Positions 7,408 to 9,986 of a DNA stretch of 9,986 nt are shown here, in pieces. Below the pieces are notes generated by a model. The model ran no database searches, was not told the origin of the DNA, and saw only the letters and a program-made list of their open reading frames with translations. This DNA comes from Idiomarina sp. UBA6142 (lineage in GTDB: Bacteria; Pseudomonadota; Gammaproteobacteria; Enterobacterales; Alteromonadaceae). The translations under genes and the position numbers were made by a program. The stretch is from positions 1 to 9,986 of the forward strand of contig DIVC01000113.1 in assembly GCA_002423905.1 (NCBI GenBank). The letters run 5' to 3'. Every line of letters starts with the position of its first letter. The first letter of the stretch is position 1.

Positions 7408-8769
7408 TTAGCCAAGCAACAAGGTGGCGGTGCCGAGGAAGGCAAAAATGCCAACCACATCGGTGATGGTGGTCAGGATCACCCCGCCGGCCAGGGCCGG
7501 ATCAATATCAAATTTCTTCAAGATCAGCGGAATGGTTACCCCGGCTAAGCCGGCGGCAACTAAGTTAGCAAACATCGCGAAGGCAATGATAATACCGATA
7601 GTGAGATCTTGCTTCCACAGTGCGACCACACCGGCAATTAGCACGGCCCAAACTACACCATTAATAAAACCGATGGATAGCTCTTTCATGATCAGCCAGC
7701 GTTGGTTGCTGGCACCAATATGACCAAGAGCCATGCCGCGAATAACCAGGGTAAGGGTTTGTGAACCGGCAATGCCACCCATGCTGGGCACGATGGTGTT
7801 CAAAATGGCTAAAATGGCCATTTGTGCCAAGATATCTTCAAACAACGAACTCACCATGGCTGCCAGCAGCGCGGTAATTAGGTTGATACCAAGCCATAGC
7901 GAGCGGCGCCCAGCTGATTTGCCTACTGGGGCGAAAGTATCTTCGTCATCGTCAAGACCAGCCATGCTCAACATCGAGTGCTGCGCATCTTCGCGGATAA
8001 TATCAACCACGTCATCAATGGTAATACGGCCTAACAAGCGATTGTTTGCATCAACCACCGGTGCCGAGATCCAATCTTGCCGTTCGAACAATTTGGCAAC
8101 TTCGGTTTCATCCATATCAACCGGGATACTTTGCACATCATCATCCATGACATCATTGACCATCCGTGCGGGGTCAACGGTCAGTAAGGAGGTAATGGCA
8201 ACGGTACCAATAAACTTATCTTCACGATTGACCACGTAGAGTTTGTCGGTGCCGTCGGGCAATTCGCCTTTTAAACGCAAGTAGCGCAAGACTACGTCAA
8301 TGCTGACATCGGGGCGAACCGTGGTGGTATCGGTGCTCATCATGGCACCAGCCGTTTCCTCGTCGTAGGACAGCGCTAACTCGGCCCGTTGCCGGTCCTG
8401 CTCGTCCATCGATTTGAGCACTTCCTGATACACAGTTTCTGGCAAGCTACGCAATACGTAGGCCAAGTCATCGGTATCCATGCCTTCGGTAGCGGCTGCC
8501 AGCTTATCGGGCGCCATTTGCCGAATAATAGATTTTTGGACTTCTTCGGAGAGTTCTTCAAGAATATCACCGTGCTCATCGGCATCAACCAGTTGCCATA
8601 TGATCAAACGCGACTTGGGTGGTGACGATTCCAGCAGCAGAGCAATATCCCAGGCCGGGAGATTATGCAGTAAACGCCGTGCTTGCACATACATGCCACG
8701 GGCTAAGGCAGCGGTTACTTCTTGTAAGCGCTGTTCAGCAAATTCTAAGTCGGCAACTTCGGCAAGCAT
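7408..8769 (-). CDS. mgtE: Magnesium transporter MgtE
   Basis: Mg2+-selective, Mg2+-gated channel of the inner membrane; 453 residues, full family length. The cytoplasmic N-terminal helical domain covers about 1-135. Two CBS domains follow (about 143-200, starting at AGAMMSTD, and 207-262, starting at VMDDDVQSIPVDMDE), forming the Mg2+ sensor, then a connecting plug region rich in acidic residues (near 263-280). Five hydrophobic segments lie at roughly 289-311, 318-346, 363-386, 389-417 and 426-452. The pore signature VPSMGGIAGSQTLTLVIRGMALG is at 327-349, and Asp437 in TTITDVVG is the likely counterpart of the pore aspartate of Thermus MgtE. The start is fixed by a strong GAGGAG seven bases upstream, but that site is buried in a hairpin. 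mgtE lies 82 bases after ptsO on the same strand, so it may be partly fed by rapZ-ptsO readthrough. Its stop abuts that of tldE; no terminator hairpin is recognised there. Confidence 0.96.
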   Translation of the reverse strand: MLAEVADLEFAEQRLQEVTAALARGMYVQARRLLHNLPAWDIALLLESSPPKSRLIIWQLVDADEHGDILEELSEEVQKSIIRQMAPDKLAAATEGMDTDDLAYVLRSLPETVYQEVLKSMDEQDRQRAELALSYDEETAGAMMSTDTTTVRPDVSIDVVLRYLRLKGELPDGTDKLYVVNREDKFIGTVAITSLLTVDPARMVNDVMDDDVQSIPVDMDETEVAKLFERQDWISAPVVDANNRLLGRITIDDVVDIIREDAQHSMLSMAGLDDDEDTFAPVGKSAGRRSLWLGINLITALLAAMVSSLFEDILAQMAILAILNTIVPSMGGIAGSQTLTLVIRGMALGHIGASNQRWLIMKELSIGFINGVVWAVLIAGVVALWKQDLTIGIIIAFAMFANLVAAGLAGVTIPLILKKFDIDPALAGGVILTTITDVVGIFAFLGTATLLLG

Positions 8770-8798
8770 AAAAAAACTCCTCGTGATTTGAGGAGTTT
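8770..8798 (-). terminator. Hairpin plus U-run overlapping the mgtE RBS
   Basis: On the minus strand, AAACTCCTC (plus 8790-8798) is followed by a seven-base loop (8783-8789) and the perfect complement GAGGAGTTT (8774-8782), then TTTT and the mgtE ATG. Counting the stem base, seven T follow GAGGAG. This has the form of an intrinsic terminator for the rapZ-ptsO transcript, of modest strength (4 G-C and 5 A-U pairs). Its 3' arm is also the Shine-Dalgarno sequence of mgtE, so in any readthrough RNA the fold would hide the ribosome site. The pairing is read directly; the regulatory role is inferred. Confidence 0.55.
8777..8782 (-). promoter_or_regulatory. Shine-Dalgarno of mgtE, sequestered in a hairpin
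   Basis: GAGGAG on the minus strand, seven bases before the ATG, is the strongest ribosome binding site in the window. All six bases pair with the upstream CTCCTC at 8790-8795. Confidence 0.75.
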
Positions 8799-8822
8799 AG
8801 CTGATTTTCATCGATTCGTCAG
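8794..8822 (-). promoter_or_regulatory. Weak candidate promoter for mgtE
   Basis: On the minus strand CTGACG (plus 8817-8822, 4/6 to the -35 consensus) and TAAACT (plus 8794-8799, 4/6 to the -10) are 17 bases apart. The octamer GCTAAACT also occurs in the darP promoter candidate. Transcription would begin near 8787, in the hairpin loop, so the RNA would lack the 5' arm and leave GAGGAG free. Hexamer matches of this quality are common by chance. Confidence 0.3.
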
Positions 8823-8851
8823 CAGCGCTGTGCAACAGCAATAGCAGTCAA

Positions 8852-9127
8852 TTAACAGTCCTCGTCAAAACACCCTTCGACTAATGCCGCAATCGCAGCG
8901 ACTGCCTCTTGTGCATCGTTGCCTTCGGCTACGATATCGAATTGCTTGCCTTGGCTACCGGCTAACAACAGCAAGCACATGACACTGGAAGCATCATATT
9001 CTTTCCCGTCATTCAGCACTTTCACGTGCGCCTCAAACTGATGCGCCAATTTCGCCAGTTTAGTCGCGGCGCGGGCATGCAACCCGAGCTTGTTGCGAAT
9101 GGTGACGGTTTGTTGAGCGCGGCTCAT
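8852..9127 (-). CDS. ptsO: Nitrogen-PTS phosphocarrier NPr (HPr family)
   Basis: HPr-like phosphocarrier of the nitrogen-related PTS, 91 residues. It carries phosphate from EI-Ntr (PtsP) to EIIA-Ntr (PtsN), in the cytoplasm, as a regulatory rather than sugar-transport chain. The active-site block is IRNKLGLHARAATKLAKLA with His17; the proline of the classic HARPA motif is alanine, as in other PtsO proteins. Ser48 in ASSVMCLLLLA aligns with the HPr regulatory serine region, and the end FDEDC resembles E. coli NPr (GFDED) with an added cysteine. The C-terminal half, GKQFDIVAEG then EAVAAIAALVEG, is NPr-like rather than sugar-PTS HPr-like. It overlaps rapZ by four bases (ATGA), indicating coupled translation. 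In E. coli the order rpoN-hpf-ptsN-rapZ-npr is the same. Confidence 0.95.
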   Translation of the reverse strand: MSRAQQTVTIRNKLGLHARAATKLAKLAHQFEAHVKVLNDGKEYDASSVMCLLLLAGSQGKQFDIVAEGNDAQEAVAAIAALVEGCFDEDC

Positions 9128-9978
9128 GACTTCTGCCGCAACATATCACGGTGCCGAACTTGTACTTTAAAGGTTTGGTTTTGAAACCGTGCCGCCAATT
9201 GTTCAGCAAGATAGACCGAACGGTGCTTGCCACCGGTGCAGCCAATACCGACGGTCAAATAGCTGCGGTTACTGCGCTGAAAGGCGGGTAGCCACGTCTC
9301 GAAAAAGGTTTCTAGCTGATGCAGAAACTTGGTCATCTCGGGTTGTTGTGAGAAAAAGTGTTGTACCTCGGCATCTTTGCCGGTAAGTGGCTTCAGTTCA
9401 GGAACCCAATGCGGATTGGGTAAAATACGCGCGTCAAAGGCGTAATCTAAGTCACCCGGCAGCCCGTATTTAAAACCAAACGATTGAAAGACAACGATTA
9501 ACCGCGACGCTGCTTTGCCCAGCACGCGCTCGCTGACCTGCTCACTGAGCTGATGCACACTGAGCTCGGTGCTATCAATACGCCACATGGCTCGCTCCGC
9601 CAGCGGTTCTAACAAGCGGCGTTCCTCGGCCAGCGCATCAGCGAGCGGCAATTCATTTTTTGAGAGCGGGTGTAAACGCCGTGTTTCACCAAATCGGCGC
9701 AGTAAAATTTGATCATCCGAATCAATGTAGAGTATTTCTGGCTTGATCTTCGCTGGTAAGAAATCCAGCGCATCGGTAAGAATGTCAGAATCACGGGGCA
9801 GGTTGCGCACATCGACACTGACCGCTACTTTGTCATATTGCTCAACCACCGCATGCACTAACGTCGGCAACAAGGTAATAGGTAGGTTATCGACACAGTA
9901 GTAGCCGAGGTCTTCGAGAACTCGCAAGGCGATAGTTTTTCCTGAGCCTGAGCGGCCACTAACGATGATTAGTTGCAT
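9124..9978 (-). CDS. rapZ: RapZ, RNase adapter / nucleotide-binding protein
   Basis: P-loop protein of 284 residues, exactly the length of E. coli RapZ (YhbJ). In E. coli, RapZ senses glucosamine-6-phosphate and delivers the sRNA GlmZ to RNase E, controlling glmS. Seen here: Walker A GRSGSGKT (8-15), DLGYYCVDNLP (23-33), DVRNLP (56-61), RRLHPLS (100-106), FQSFGFKYGLPGDLDYAFDARILPNPHW (164-191), and the C-terminal GIGCTGGKHRSVYLAEQLA (244-262), with Cys247 and KHR 251-253. The C-terminal basic tail needed for RNA binding in E. coli is only partly kept (Phe270, Arg281, Gln282, Lys283). The ATG at 9976-9978 aligns with the E. coli N-terminus; only eight bases of leader are visible and no ribosome site is seen in them. 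ptsO overlaps its end. Since GlmY/GlmZ are known mainly from enterobacteria and relatives, the RNA target in this organism is unknown. Confidence 0.96.
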   Translation of the reverse strand: MQLIIVSGRSGSGKTIALRVLEDLGYYCVDNLPITLLPTLVHAVVEQYDKVAVSVDVRNLPRDSDILTDALDFLPAKIKPEILYIDSDDQILLRRFGETRRLHPLSKNELPLADALAEERRLLEPLAERAMWRIDSTELSVHQLSEQVSERVLGKAASRLIVVFQSFGFKYGLPGDLDYAFDARILPNPHWVPELKPLTGKDAEVQHFFSQQPEMTKFLHQLETFFETWLPAFQRSNRSYLTVGIGCTGGKHRSVYLAEQLAARFQNQTFKVQVRHRDMLRQKS

Positions 9979-9986
9979 TGGATAAA

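Noticed and set aside
7380..7450. Terminator between convergent tldE and mgtE
   Set aside because: I looked for inverted repeats around the abutting stops and found only 4-5 bp matches with mismatches or long loops.
7733..8239. 168-codon open frame on the plus strand inside mgtE, with further ones at 7424-7723 and 8480-8791
   Set aside because: Antisense shadows of the well-conserved mgtE frame; their products do not resemble known proteins.
8827..8839. Small hairpin GCTGT-GCA-ACAGC after ptsO as its terminator
   Set aside because: Five base pairs with a three-base loop and no T-run; the hairpin at 8774-8798 is a far better candidate.
8770..8851. M-box Mg2+ riboswitch before mgtE
   Set aside because: The gap is only 82 bases, too short for the M-box aptamer plus platform, and no matching core was recognised; only the RBS hairpin is supported.
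1..9986. Mobile elements, CRISPR, tRNA/rRNA, toxin-antitoxin or RiPP genes next to tldD/tldE
   Set aside because: No direct-repeat arrays, transposase motifs, RNA-gene signatures or small unexplained genes were seen; the genes leave no gap over 140 bases.

Overview
The window is an ordinary, densely packed stretch of gammaproteobacterial chromosome. Every gene belongs to a family typical of that class. The order yhdP - Nit1-like amidase - tldD - darP - tldE - mgtE - ptsO - rapZ, with near 50% GC and protein sequences diverged from Enterobacteriaceae, suggests Alteromonadales, perhaps near Idiomarinaceae. The taxonomic guess is inference from gene order and protein resemblance only.

Layout. 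Bases 1-5415 (+) hold three tightly spaced co-directional genes: the 3' part of yhdP (outer-membrane phospholipid homeostasis; its 5' end lies before the window), a Nit1/YbeM-like C-N hydrolase four bases downstream, and tldD two bases further on. A convergent gene, darP/yjgA (50S assembly), fills 5412-5921 (-). A 139-bp divergent promoter region follows, then tldE/pmbA (6061-7407, +). Bases 7408-9978 (-) carry, in transcription order, rapZ, ptsO (NPr) and mgtE. rapZ and ptsO overlap by ATGA. mgtE follows ptsO after 82 bases. The start of rapZ is eight bases from the window end, where ptsN/hpf/rpoN would be expected further upstream in this family of loci.

How the genes work together. TldD and TldE form one heterodimeric metalloprotease; their genes sit here in the same locus, split by inverted darP. 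RapZ and NPr belong to the nitrogen-PTS/rpoN neighbourhood. MgtE is a Mg2+ channel. The rest are housekeeping functions whose grouping is conserved more by genome history than by an obvious shared pathway.

I found no mobile element, CRISPR array, RNA gene, defence island or clearly novel multi-gene system. The most interesting signals are small and non-coding. First, a 12-bp hairpin has as its four-base loop the stop codons of both convergent genes tldD and darP (5400-5428). Second, a perfect 9-bp hairpin with a following U-run hides the Shine-Dalgarno sequence of mgtE directly before its ATG (8770-8798). It looks like an intrinsic terminator and an RBS-occluding switch in one, and a possible mgtE promoter overlaps its 5' arm.
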